DNA of 64,000 nucleotides from assembly GCF_037893015.1 (NCBI RefSeq), contig NC_133658.1:258891856-258955855 (forward strand). Direction: 5' to 3'. The position numbers and the translations under genes were made by a program. The DNA comes from Macrotis lagotis (taxonomy: Eukaryota; Chordata; Mammalia; Peramelemorphia; Peramelidae). The stretch's first letter is position 1, and the number at the start of each line of letters is the position of its first letter. The notes under the pieces were generated by a model, which ran no database searches, was not told the DNA's origin, and was given only the letters and a program-made list of their open reading frames with translations. Shown here one piece after another: positions 46,800 to 59,589 of this stretch.

Positions 46800-46984
46800 T
46801 CAACTGGGGATAAACAAAGTCCTCAGGTGTCCAAAAGAATGATCTATCTAGCTATGGGTGTGCCACAGGGTTCTCTCTATCTAGGGATCTTTCCTCTTCT
46901 TCTTTTATAAGATTTCACTTGGTGATCTCATCAACTTCCATGGATTCAGTTTTCTTCTCTACACAGATGATTCTAAAAAACATT

Positions 46985-47238
46985 TATTTAGGTGGTAGAA
47001 TAGACAGAGCACAGAGCTTGGAATCAGATTTGAGTTCAAACTTGGCTTTAGACACAGTAGCTATGTTATTCTGGGCAAGTGATTTAACCCTTGTCTCAGT
47101 TTCTTCATCTGTAAAATGGAGATGATAACAACTGCCTCCTAGTGTGGTTGTGAGGATCAAATATGATGTTTTAAAAAACACTTAGCACTGTGCCCGATCC
47201 CTGGGAGGTGTAGAATAAATGCTTAATTCTTTCCTTTC
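46985..47238 (+). mobile_element. MIR-like CORE-SINE inside L2
   Basis: Complete order: TAGGTGGTAGAATAGACAGA head, TTGAGTTCAAACTTGG B-box region, GGGCAAGTGATTTAACCC, TTCATCTGTAAAATGGAGAT, GTTGTGAGGATCAAATATGA and the L2-type tail CTTAGCACTGTGCCCGATCC. Confidence 0.8.
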
Positions 47239-47261
47239 TTCTATCTAGCTGTAACTTCCCT

Positions 47262-47405
47262 AATCCCATATTCCCATGTGGCTCCAGAGGAGAAAGTAAG
47301 GCTAGTAAATTTCCACTCCACCCCTCAATTAAATCCAATTCATTGTGTGTTATTGCATTATCTCCATGATTATATGGTCTTTGAGAATAAAAAACAAACA
47401 GCAGC
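47262..47405 (+). mobile_element. MAR1-like SINE 3' part
   Basis: GTGGCTCCAGAGGAGAAAGT, CAATTAAATCCAATTCATTG and GGTCTTTGAGAATAAAAAAC are the MAR1 tail. The head is missing or lies in the preceding MIR-like unit. Confidence 0.7.
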
Positions 47406-47756
47406 TTCTCTATTGATCTCTTGGATTTCATCTCCAACTACTTATTGGACATTTCTAACTATAGGTCTCATAGACATCTTTAAGTCATATTTTCAAACTT
47501 GAATTAATTAACCCAAACAGTCTCCTTTTCTATAATTCCATATTGCAGCTGAGGACAGTATAATCCTCTCAAGTTTGCAATGTTGGTGTCATTCATAATT
47601 CTTCATCACAGTCAATATGAATTCTATTTTCAATGCCTTAGATTTTTATCTTTGCATCATCTCTTGCATATACATCCTTCTCTCCTCTGAGAATGCCACA
47701 ACCCTGGTTTAGGCTCTTTATCACCTTATGACTGGACTAACTTAATTGTTATTGTT

Positions 47757-49752
<1,996 letters not shown>

Positions 49753-50330
49753 TTTTAATAGCCTCTAGCTTGATCTCCTTATCACAAGCCTATCTTCACT
49801 GAGTTCTATTTTCCATTTGGTCATAAAATTGATTCTTTTTTATGGCTAAATATATATGTTTTTACATTTTTTAGCATTTTTAAAATTTTTCATTCATATA
49901 TACATGCACATTTTTAAGTTAAAAAATTTCCAACCACCCTCCCTTCTCACCCCCCTCCCCTCAACAGAGAAACAGGAAGGTTATCATTGTTCTTACATAT
50001 TTTGATAAACATGTTGACAAATGAGTCATTTTCTGTATAAGGAATTAGGATTAAGGGAAAGAGATACATAAGAGACAATTTTTATAAGGTGTTCATTATA
50101 TTCAGAAGGGTTGTTTTGTGTGTATACGTTTTGTTTTGTTTTGTTTTTCTTCCTCTGGATGGTACTGGACTGTTAGGAGGAGCTGCTTCCATCAAGGTTG
50201 TTCATCTCATAATATTGTTGTTAATGAGGACATTGTTCTCTTGGTTCTACACCCTTCACTCAACATCAGATCCCATAAGTCATTCAGGCTTTTCTAGAGT
50301 CTGACTATTTATGTTTTCTTATAGAGCATT

Positions 50331-50407
50331 TAGTATTAGTATTAGCATTAGTATTAGCATTAGCATTAGCATTAGCATTAGCATTAGCATTAGTATTTAT
50401 TAGTATT
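50331..50407. repeat. (ATTAGC/ATTAGT)n hexamer array
   Basis: About 12 six-base units, ATTAGC mixed with ATTAGT, in the 3' part of L1 F. Similar in period to telomere repeats but not TTAGGG. Confidence 0.92.
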
Positions 50408-50918
50408 CACATGCCATACTCTTCATGTACCATAACTTGCTTAGCCATTCCTCAATTGATGGAAATCCCCTCAATCTTTAATTCTTTGCCACTACAAAAA
50501 GAGATGCTATGAATATTTTGGAACATGTAGAACTTTACCCGTTTTTAATAATTTTGTCTGATTATAGAGCTAAAATTAGAATTGCTGGTTAAAGGGTATG
50601 AACAGTTTTATGGCTCTTTGGGCATAGGTCCATATTGCTTTGCAGAAAGGTTGGAGTGGTTCACAACTCCACCAGCAATGCACCAATGTCCCACAATCCC
50701 TCCAACATTGATCATTTTCCCTTTTTATCATCTTGGCCAATCTGATAGGTGTGAGGTAATACTTCATTGTTGTTTTAATTCGCACTTCTCTAATCAATAA
50801 TGATTTGGAACATTTTTTCATATGATTATAAATAGCTTTAATTTCTTCATTTGAACATTTATCATTTGGGGAATGACTTGTGACCTTATAAATTTGTTGC
50901 AATTCTCTATATATTTTA

Positions 50919-51063
50919 TTTTTTTTTAGATTTTTCAAGGCAATGAGGTTAAATGGCTTGCCCAAGGCCACACATCTAGGTAATTACTAAGTGTCTGAGA
51001 TCAGATGTGAACCTAGGTACTCCAAGGCTGGTGCTCTATCCACTGTGCCACCGAGCTGCCCCC
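50919..51063 (-). mobile_element. WSINE1-like SINE inside L1 F
   Basis: Reverse complement of the SINE, from a T-run to CACTGTGCCACCGAGCTGCC. A perfect 20-bp target duplication GCAATTCTCTATATATTTTA lies at 50899-50918 and 51064-51083. Confidence 0.96.
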
Positions 51064-51579
51064 GCAATTCTCTATATATTTTAAAAATGAGTCTTTTATC
51101 AGAATTCCTAGTTGTGAAGATTGTTTCCCAGGTTTCCACTTTCCTTCTAATTTTGGCAGCATTGATTTTATTAATGCAAAACCTTTTAACTTTAATATAG
51201 TTAAAATCATTCATTTTGCAGTTTATATTGTGCTCTACTCTTTATTTAATCATAACTTTGCCCCCTTTTCATAGATCTGATAGACTATTTCTTGATCTAT
51301 TAATGTATCTATGTTATTGCTCCAAATCCCATACCCATTTTTACCTCTACTTGATATAGGGTATGAGATGGGGGTCTATACCTAGTTTTTGTCATACTAT
51401 TTACCAGTTTTCCCACAATTTTTGTCAAATAGTGAGTTCTTATACCAGAAGCTGATGTCTTTGGATTTGTCAAATAATAGATTGCTGTGGTCATTTACTG
51501 CAGTTTCTTTTAAACATATCCTAATCCACTGATCCATTACTCTAATACTTAACTAGTACTAGGAAGTTTTGTTTTCTTT

Positions 51580-51728
51580 TGTTTGTTTTTAGGTTTCTGC
51601 AAGGCAATGCAGTTAAGTGGCTTGCCCAAATGCCACACAGCTAGGTAATTATTAAGTACTGGATTTGAATTCAGGTACTCCTGACCCCAGGGCCAGTTTT
51701 CTCTCCACTGTGTCACCTAGCCACCCCT
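51580..51728 (-). mobile_element. WSINE1-like SINE inside L1 F
   Basis: GTTTTTAGGTTTCTGCAAGG, CCACACAGCTAGGTAATTAT and CTGTGTCACCTAGCCACCCC on the plus strand. Flanks TACTAGGAAGTTTTG and TATTAGGCAGTTTTG look like a diverged target duplication. Confidence 0.9.
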
Positions 51729-53420
51729 ATTAGGCAGTTTTGATAACTACAACTTTATAGTATAGTTTTACATCTGGTCGAGCTAGGTCACCTTCCTTTA
51801 CATTTTTTTTTCATCAGTTCCCTTATTATTTTTGGTCTTTTGTTGCCCCAGGTGAATTTTGTTACTATTTTTTCTAGCTCAGTAAAATAGTTATTTGGTA
51901 GTTTGATTGGTATGGCACTGAATGGGTAATTTAATTTGGGTAGAATTGCCATTTTTATTATATTAGATCGACCTAACCATGAGCATTTAACATTTTTCCA
52001 ATTATTTAGATCTGACTTTATTTGGGTGAGAAATGCTTTTATAATTGTGTTCATGCAGTTTTGTAGTTTGTCTTGGGAGGTAGATTCCCAAGTATTTCAT
52101 ATTGTCTTTGGTTATTTTAAATGGAATTTCTGTTTCTAGCTCTTGCTCTTGGGCTTTGTTGTTCATATAAAAAAATGCTGATTATTTATGTGGATTTATT
52201 TTATATCCCGATACTTCACTGAATTTGTTCATTGTTTCAAGGAGATTTTTGGATGACTTTCTTTAATTCTCTAGGTATACCATCATATCATCTACAAAGA
52301 GTGAAACTTTTGCTTCCTCATTGCCAATTCTGATTCCTTCAATTTCTTTTTCTTCTCTTATTGCTTCTGCTATCTTCAAATACCCTATTGAATAATAATA
52401 GTGATAATGGGCATCCTTGCTTCATCCCTGATTTTATTGGAAATGTTTCAAGTTTATAACCATTATATATAATATTTGTTGATGGTTTTAGATTTTATTT
52501 GTTGGTAGTTTTATTATTTTAAGGAAAACTCCATTTATTCCTAAACTTTTTAGTGTTTTTTTTAATACAAGTTGTTTTCCTAAAGCACAGGTTTTACCCT
52601 GTTATCCCCACCCTGAACTCAATAAATCTAGTGACTCTTAACTCCAAAATTAAATATAAAATCCAGTTTTATATTTAAAGCTTTTGGTCACCATCCCTCC
52701 ACCCTCCCATCTTTCCAGTCTTCCTATGCATTACTCAGTCTTACTATTCCTTGACAAAGCTCCTTCCTCTCCTGAATAGAAGCATTTTGCCTAGCTGTTC
52801 ACCATGTCTGAATTGTTCTCATTCCTAATTTTTATCCCTTGGTTTTATTGAATTCCTTCAAATCACAGCCAACATTCTACAAGAAGATAACCAGAATATC
52901 TCCCTTTATTCTAGTGCCTTCTTTCTGCTGATTATCTCCTATTTAGTCTAACTACATCTTGTTTGTGGTTGTTTTTTTGGTAATCTCCCCATTAGATTAT
53001 GAGTTCTTCAAGAGCTGGTACTCTATTTTTCTTTTCTTTGTGTCTCTATCATTTAATAGTGTCTGTCACATAGATGGCACTTTGTAAATATTTACTGACT
53101 ATTTAGGAGAGATGGTATACCAATAATACTAAATATGCTTCATTAAGAATGTATAGAAAAGAGCCAGAAGGGTGAGTTACATTGGCTATATGTATCCTTT
53201 AATATACATTTCACTTTCATTACCCTCATTATCCTCTTTTTTTATTTGTTTTAGAGGGGTGAGGAAATATTTTTTAACTTGTTATTCTTGCCTTACCATC
53301 TTGCTAAATGCCTTTACTTTGATCTAATTGTATATATTGGTTTATCATTCATTGAAATTTTCCAAGTGAGAATTGATGATCAATACTGTTAAGAACAGAG
53401 ATATACAAGTTACCCTAGGA

Positions 53421-53630
53421 TATAGTCACCAAACATGTGACATGCAGGCTGCATTCAATTACAAAACTTTTAAATGTAGCCTGAATCAGTTTATAATATA
53501 ATTGGAAAATGTTTAACAAAATAAAGATAAAAAATCACATATAATATTATATTTTTAAAATAAATAAATATGTGGCCTGTGGAAATCCTTTTGTAACCCT
53601 CATTTCTATTTGAGTTTGATGCCACTATCC
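53421..53630. mobile_element. Short hAT-like DNA transposon (candidate)
   Basis: The left end TAGTCACCAAACATGTGACA and the reverse complement of the right end, TAGTGGCATCAAACTCAAAT, are similar inverted termini of hAT type. Flanks CCTAGGA and CCTAGAA could be the 8-bp target duplication. About 210 bp, no ORF, so non-autonomous. The GTGGCCTGTGGAAATCC stretch fits the GCGGCCC-rich end of marsupial Charlie-like families. Confidence 0.5.
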
Positions 53631-53869
53631 TAGAAAATGAGAGTCATACTACTTTCAAGGGACATAATCTAGAATATTAAGTATAAATTGATTACCCTAC
53701 AGGTGCTGTTAATAGCATAAGAGCACATTAAAATGATACAAGATAAAACAATAAATTAGTATCAGTAATAGCAATGAGTGCTGTTTATTTATGTTAAAGA
53801 GATAGTTATTCATAGAATCATGAATTTGAATGAAGTCATAAGAGTTATGATGATGATGGTGTTGATGAT

Positions 53870-53939
<70 letters not shown>

Positions 53940-54443
53940 ATAGGATAAAAAGATAAAAAGTCATTAATTTTCTTACTGTATGCTAGGCACTTAGTGCTTG
54001 GAATCAATCAAGAAAACTAACCCTCTCCCTCAGTGAGTTCACATTTTAATAATGGAAGACAACACTAAAATGGAGCTAACCAGCAGGTATAGGGAGGGTA
54101 AGATGAAAAGTCCAAGAAGTCTTGACCTGCTCCAAATCAGTAGTAAACTGAAACTTCCTCAAATAATGGTTTTGTGGAACAATTATCATTTGAAGAAGAG
54201 AATAAAGGGTGGAGATCATCTTCAGTGTGAGAAGGCATCTGGGACAGAGTTGGAGCAGAGCCATATTAGAAATAAGTTGGACTGATGTACACACCTCAGT
54301 TGGAATAGAGTAGATTCCTTCTCTTAACAAAGAATAATACTCTTTCTGATGAAAAATTCAGAAAAAGAATGTTCTAGAGAAACATAAGAAAATATGATGA
54401 CTACAACAATATAAATAAAAATAACATCAAGGAAGATAGTCTA
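53631..54443. other. Unassigned stretch with (TG)n(AG)n at 53873-53932
   Basis: The compound microsatellite has about 35 bp TG then 25 bp AG. No gene or other repeat recognised; a 77-codon frame at 54052-54285 has no support. Confidence 0.5.
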
Positions 54444-54598
54444 GGGGTGACTAGGTGGCACAGTGTACAGACCACTGGCCCTGGATTCAGGTGTACCTGA
54501 GTTCAAATCTGGCCTCAAACACTTAATAATTACCTATCTGAGTGGTTTTTTTGGGCAAACCACTTAACCCCATTGCCTTGCAAAAAACCTAAAACATA
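54444..54598 (+). mobile_element. WSINE1-like SINE
   Basis: GGGTGACTAGGTGGCACAGT, GAGTTCAAATCTGGCCTCAA, TTAATAATTACCTATCTGAG and CCTTGCAAAAAACCTAAAAC in order. Confidence 0.92.
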
Positions 54599-54867
54599 TT
54601 ACTAAAAAAGCAATCATGGTCCTGAAGAAAAGTTAACAGAATATGATTTCTTCCTTTCAGCAGAGATAGGATTCTTTTAGGGAAGGATATTGGATATGTT
54701 GCTAGACAGATAACGTTTTGGGTGTTTTTCCTAATTATTGTTATATGAGAGAGTTCAATTACAAGGTAGAAGAGAAGAGGTATTTCCATAAATGATTATG
54801 TTGTAAAAACAAAAATCATCAATAACATTTTTCTTTAGAAAAAGAATATTTCTATTTTCTAATTAGA

Positions 54868-55105
54868 GCAGCTAGGGAATTCTATGGATGGAGCAATGAA
54901 CATGGCATCAGGAAGACTTTACTTCAAATGTAACCCTATGCAAGTTACTTAACCTTCTTTGCCTCAGTTTCCTTAATTGTAAAATGATCTGGTGAAGAAA
55001 TGCAAACCACTTTAACAATTTTGCCAAGAAAATTCCAAATGGGGTCTTAAAGGATCAGAAGATTGAGACTTGCCTGAAGAAAGTAAACAACAAAAATCTT
55101 GAGGG
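54868..55105 (+). mobile_element. SINE with an RTE-type tail
   Basis: The tRNA-like head (AGAGCAGCTAGGGAATTCTA) and CORE (TTGCCTCAGTTTCCTTAATT) lead into GAAGAAATGCAAACCACTTT, TTTTGCCAAGAAAATTCCAA and ATGGGGTC, a tail like that of RTE/BovB-mobilised SINEs (RTESINE1-like). Confidence 0.7.
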
Positions 55106-55204
55106 TTAGTAATTTGCTTAATTTGAATTGTATCACAAACACCTAAAAGAGTATCTTGCTCACCAAGTTGGAGGAAGGGGGGAGAAAAAGGGAAAAAAAT
55201 CTCA

Positions 55205-55420
55205 CTTGTAGTGCGAGAAACAACAATTTGGAGTCAAAAGACCTTTTTTTTTGAATGTTAATGCTTTTACTTAATACCTTTGTGACCTTGTACATATCAC
55301 TAAATTTCTTTGGGATCCAGTTTTCTCCTCTCTAAAATAAGGAGGTGGAAGTTGAACTACAGATCTCTAAACTTCCTACAAACTATCAGTTCCATGAGCC
55401 TATAATTCTATTGTTTAAGA
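55205..55420 (+). mobile_element. MIR-like SINE
   Basis: ACAATTTGGAGTCAAAAGAC, CTTTGTGACCTTGTACATAT, CCTCTCTAAAATAAGGAGGT, GAACTACAGATCTC and a CCATGAGCCTATAATTCTAT ending match the marsupial MIR/MON-type order. Confidence 0.6.
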
Positions 55421-56440
55421 CTACTGCTGTGACATTCTTTCCATATTCTACACTAATACGCATTCAGCATTCAACAAAGGTTTGTATCAACTAGGTATTA
55501 CTTTTTACGCCCTCAGTTACTTTAGGCATTTCACTGAATAAATTTTTTTTCTTTTTAACATTCAGCTAAAAATAAGCCACCTATGCACATTTACTGTTAA
55601 CCTCTCTCAGACTGTAGTATGGAGCTGGACTTTTTTCAGGTTTTTTTATTTTATCTTAGTTGTTATTGCACTAAGAAGAAAATGCCAGGTACATTTTCTC
55701 CATTGTGAAGCTTCGCTCTAACAGAGAAAATAACATAACTATAAATGATTTCTTTGCTGAAAGAAAAATTACTATAGTGTTTAATAGATGTTCCCCTTAG
55801 AAAAGGTCGGTTATTCCCAAAATCTTTGAGAAGATGAACACAGTCTTTTTCTGACTTAACTTTAAGTTTACTTTATCATTTTAATGAATTTTCTAGTGAT
55901 CAGTTGGTATGATCATAGTCTAAGATTAGGGAGAAAACCTTTTGTGTGACTTTTTCCAGATTATGATGTTATATTTCTGTGAAATATTTGCTTTTAGACA
56001 GCACTTTGTATTTCCCTAACTCTCTTGTTATGTATCATTGTATGGCCAAAAGACTGCACATTGCATATCTCTGTTCTGTTACAAGCTGTGAAATGCTCTA
56101 GTTTCTGAATCTATGTTACTTTTATTTTATTGAAAAAAAAACTTTTGAAAACTTTTCTCCTTTGTTCAGGTACAATATTTTAGGTGCTTTATTCATCCCT
56201 TATTAAATCCACCTCTGATTTTTTTTCCTCCAGAGCACAGTAGAGCTGAAGTGTTAATTAGAATTCTGATATTCTCAGAGTAACTCTATTCAGAAGAGAA
56301 CTGAATATAAGCAAATATCATCCACTGGATATTTGGAAGCTATATTGCTGTTTAAAGCATTTGTGTATGTCGTCATCTGTGTGCCTGCTGGACCCATGAT
56401 TGTGTATCTTCCAAAATAATCTAGCATTTATTTTGTATAT
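55421..56440. other. Unassigned, apparently single-copy stretch
   Basis: About 1 kb without a recognised repeat or ORF in a repeat-dense window. Possible ancestral unique DNA; nothing functional can be named. Confidence 0.35.
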
Positions 56441-56444
56441 GGAG

Positions 56445-56695
56445 AAAACTAGAGGGCACAGTAGCTAGAATGCCAGATCTGGAGTCAGGAAGACTCATCT
56501 TCCTGAGTTCAATCTGATCTCAGATACTTACCCGTTATGCTAACCTAGTCATGTCATTTAGCCCCTTTTGCCACAATTCCTCATCTATTAAATGAGGTGG
56601 AAAAGGAAATCTCAAACTTTCAATATCTCTGTCAAGAAAACCCTATATGAGGTCATGAAAAGCTGTACTTGACTGAGAAATGACTAAAAGATAAT
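56445..56695 (+). mobile_element. SINE with an RTE-type tail, diverged
   Basis: Head AGAGGGCACAGTAGCTAGAA, TGGAGTCAGGAAGACTCATC, and a tail GGAAAAGGAAATCTCAAACT, CTGTCAAGAAAACCCTATAT, ACTTGACTGAGAAATGACTA, parallel to the SINE at 54868-55105. Confidence 0.65.
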
Positions 56696-56869
56696 TCTCT
56701 ATATATAGCTACACATATGTACACATTTTCTTCCCCAGTTAACATCCTTAATATTTATTAGAATAGGGCCTAATAAATAATAGACAATTAGTGATTGTTT
56801 GAGGGAACAAATGGATTCTACTTTGCATGTTGGCAATACATACTGCAGTCTCTGCTTAATCAGAAAAAA

Positions 56870-57065
56870 AATCATAGATTTAGAGCTGGGGGGAAAGGGG
56901 GCTTTGTTTTGATTTAGTCCTCACTTAGAAATAAGAAAATTAAGGCCCAGAGAGATTAAGTTACTTGTCCCAGAAAATGCAGGAAAGAAATCATAGAACT
57001 GAAACTTAAACTCAGGTCCTTTGATTCAAGATTTAGTGGTCTTTCCATTGTGCCTTACCATATCC
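56870..57065 (-). mobile_element. Old MIR-like repeat, antisense
   Basis: TTAAGGCCCAGAGAGATTAA, GTTACTTGTCCCAGAAAATG and TCCATTGTGCCTTACC are the antisense CORE-SINE landmarks. Confidence 0.5.
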
Positions 57066-57826
57066 TTTCCTGTTGCATCATTGATGACTCAATGATCAAA
57101 GATTAGTTCTAACTTCCCTTTCATTCTCTTTTATGTGAATTGATAATTTCTTCTAATTTTGTATCATGTCCATATATATGTCCCAGATTTTGTTGAAATT
57201 GAAAGGAGCATTGCCAATTTCCTGGTGAATTTAATTTCTGCTGACAATATTGAGTATTTAGGTTCTATAGTGGGATAGATTACTAACAACCTTAAAAATC
57301 AAAGCTTTTGGAGCTAGAAGTATCAGCTCCTGACCAGTTATTTTTGTTTTATCCCTTTCAGGTCAAAGAGCAACCTCCTTTGAATAAAAAACAGACAAAC
57401 CAGAAACAAAATAATTGAATACTCTATACTCTAGGCATTGTCATTTATTTATCTCTCTAAAAATTAGTCCTTTTGTTTCTTTTATGAAACTTATTTTTAC
57501 CAACAAATTTAAAAATGTATCCATTGTCCTTAGCCTTTTATGACCTTCAGTTCAATTTAATTTTTAGTACTCCTGACTGTCAGATTAAAGAACTATGCCA
57601 TACTCACATTTATGTCCTAACAGGGATGTGGGGAAGTAAGGGAGGCAGAGGAGGCAGAGCTGTACCACATCTCAGATCACACAATCTCTCATAAATTCAC
57701 ATGTGCTTGCTTATACTACTTCTATTAGGCTCATACAGTGCAAATCCTGACTGTTCATGTCTCTCTAGTCATGGACCCTATCCCACCCACATCACCATCA
57801 GTCCTAATACCCAACTTTGCCTTCTC

Positions 57827-57828
<2 letters not shown>
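57066..57828. other. Unassigned stretch
   Basis: No gene, RNA or repeat recognised. Confidence 0.4.
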
Positions 57829-57894
<66 letters not shown>

Positions 57895-57911
57895 TACATA
57901 CATATATATAT
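57829..57911. repeat. (TA)n tract
   Basis: 62 bp of perfect TA (57829-57890), then imperfect TA/CATA to 57911, directly against the palindrome. Confidence 0.97.
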
Positions 57912-57979
57912 GAGTTTTAATCTAGTTAGCTAGTTAGTTACCCATATGGGTAACTAACTAGCTAACTAGATTAAAACTC
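57912..57979. repeat. Perfect 68-bp palindrome
   Basis: Left arm 57912-57943 starts GAGTTTTAATCTAGTTAGCT and ends AGTTACCC. The right arm 57948-57979 is its exact reverse complement, with the self-complementary centre ATAT (57944-57947). No mismatch in 34 base pairs. The arms contain TAGTTA/TAGCTAG repeats. Confidence 0.98.
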
Positions 57980-58099
57980 TAATTGGGTGATAAATTTTTT
58001 GTGTAATAATATCTTCAGACAACTTCTGTTGCTCTTTTCCCTTTATTGAAATTATTTCCATTTTAATCTTCAGCATTCTAGTTTCAGAAACATCTTTAT

Positions 58100-58355
58100 C
58101 CCAGGAAATTAGGTGATATAGTAGATAGGACACTAGATCTGAAGTCAGGAAGACTTGAGCTCACATCCAGTCTCAACATTTACTAGATATATAGCCTTGG
58201 GCAAGTCATATAATATCTGTCAGTCTGTTTTCTCATCTTTATAATTTGAATAAAAATAGCACTTACCTCCTAGTATTATTGTGGGAATAAATCAAATGAT
58301 ATTTGTACAGCATATTGTAAATTTGAAGATACTCTATAAATACTAGTTATTCTCA
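58100..58355 (+). mobile_element. MIR-like CORE-SINE
   Basis: AAATTAGGTGATATAGTAGA head, TGAAGTCAGGAAGACTTGAG, CTTGGGCAAGTCATATAATA, CTCCTAGTATTATTGTGGGA and ACTCTATAAATACTAGTTAT tail in order. Confidence 0.75.
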
Positions 58356-58589
58356 TCTAAAAAGAGGATTAGAAATCAGAATGGTGTCAGTCTGCTCCTG
58401 TAGAACTGAGAGTGGGGAACTAGTCCTGTCTATACCCATGATCCCCACTGAATAACAATGAAAATACATAGCAGACTAGCTTTGGGGGTCTGTGAATCAA
58501 TGGCATTGATAGAAACCATTAAATAAGGAGAAAATTGAGAAGTATATGACAGGGAATACAAAAGAAAAATTGAAAATCAAATTTCGAGA

Positions 58590-58915
58590 ACCCATGTACA
58601 CAAAATTATTTATAGTAGTCCTTTTCTGGTGGCAAAGAATTAGAAACTGAGCAGATGCTCATCAATTGGGGAATGGGTGAACAAGCTATAGTATATAATT
58701 GTAATGGAATACTATTGTGGTTTAAGAAATGAAGAAGATAGTTTTGGAAAAACTAGGAAAGCATATGAACTATTCAAAGTGAACAGAATCTGTTGAACAA
58801 TCTGTTGAACAGAGTAATGCCATTATTGTAATGCTCATCAATTGTGAAAGACAATAACTCTGATCAATAATTCACAACAGTTCCAAAGAACTAATGATGA
58901 AAAAAAATCCACCTC
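58590..58915 (+). mobile_element. L1 ORF2 C-terminal/3'UTR fragment
   Basis: GTACACAAAATTATTTATAG, GGCAAAGAATTAGAAACTGA, CATCAATTGGGGAATGGGTG and GTAATGGAATACTATTGTGG match the end of L1 ORF2 (compare 10690-10800). Confidence 0.75.
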
Positions 58916-59588
58916 CAAATAGGCTATTAGTGACAGGGTGGTACTGAGTAGTTCAATCAAATCATTTGACCTCACTTAAAGTAAGTGTCAAGGTACTATA
59001 GCTTGATACCTTAATTATTTCTTAAAACTTCTTCATTGACTTGCAAACATATCTGTATGGGATATACGTACACATATAGCTGGAGAGTAAATGTGAAAAC
59101 AAATTGTTGATCAGCTGAAGTGGTGATGCTCAAGATGCTCATATTGTCTGAGGCAACTTGATTACTTCCTATGTGTCTTTTGGAAAAGAACAAGTTAATT
59201 CAGGTCAAAGAGATTTAAGTACCAGCAGTGGATAGAAAATATTCTATCTAAATTCCTGAGAATGATTCAGTTGATGGAGAGAAGTAAATATCTCTGCCTT
59301 ACATAGACAACACATTTTTCAAAAAACAAGAAGGAAGTCATAAAGGAAAGGCAATATGAATAACATAGAGTTATTTCACATTTTTGAGAAAGTATAGGAT
59401 AGAATGGAACATCATTTCAAAAATTAAAAATATTCAAGGTGTGCTCTAAAACAACATACCCTGCTAACCTGATTCTACTTTTCTAAAGCAACAAAAATTA
59501 TAAAAAAGAAATATTTTTGCAATGTTCCTGCAACACAAACATAGATAAGTGAATTATTTTACTTACAAAGATAACATACAAGAGCACA
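58916..59588. other. Unassigned stretch
   Basis: No gene, RNA or repeat recognised. Confidence 0.4.
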
Positions 59589-59589
59589 A

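Larger units (their letters stand above)
49838..52568 (-). mobile_element. L1 element F, minus strand, 5'-truncated
   Basis: The 3'UTR is at the left (T-rich start near 49838), followed by the C-terminal ORF2 domain. The minus strand at 50576-50971 reads MKKCSKSLLIREVRIKTTM, MKYYLTPIRLAKM and the CWRDC...HCWWSC knuckle. Then thumb and palm follow (51788-52054: AILPKLNYPFSAIPIKL). The catalytic box is near 52285 and reads FVDD. It ends near 52568. SINEs interrupt it at 50919-51063 and 51580-51728. This L1 lineage differs from A-C. Confidence 0.88.

Noticed and set aside
50336..50400. Interstitial telomere repeat
   Set aside because: Units are ATTAGC/ATTAGT, never TTAGGG.
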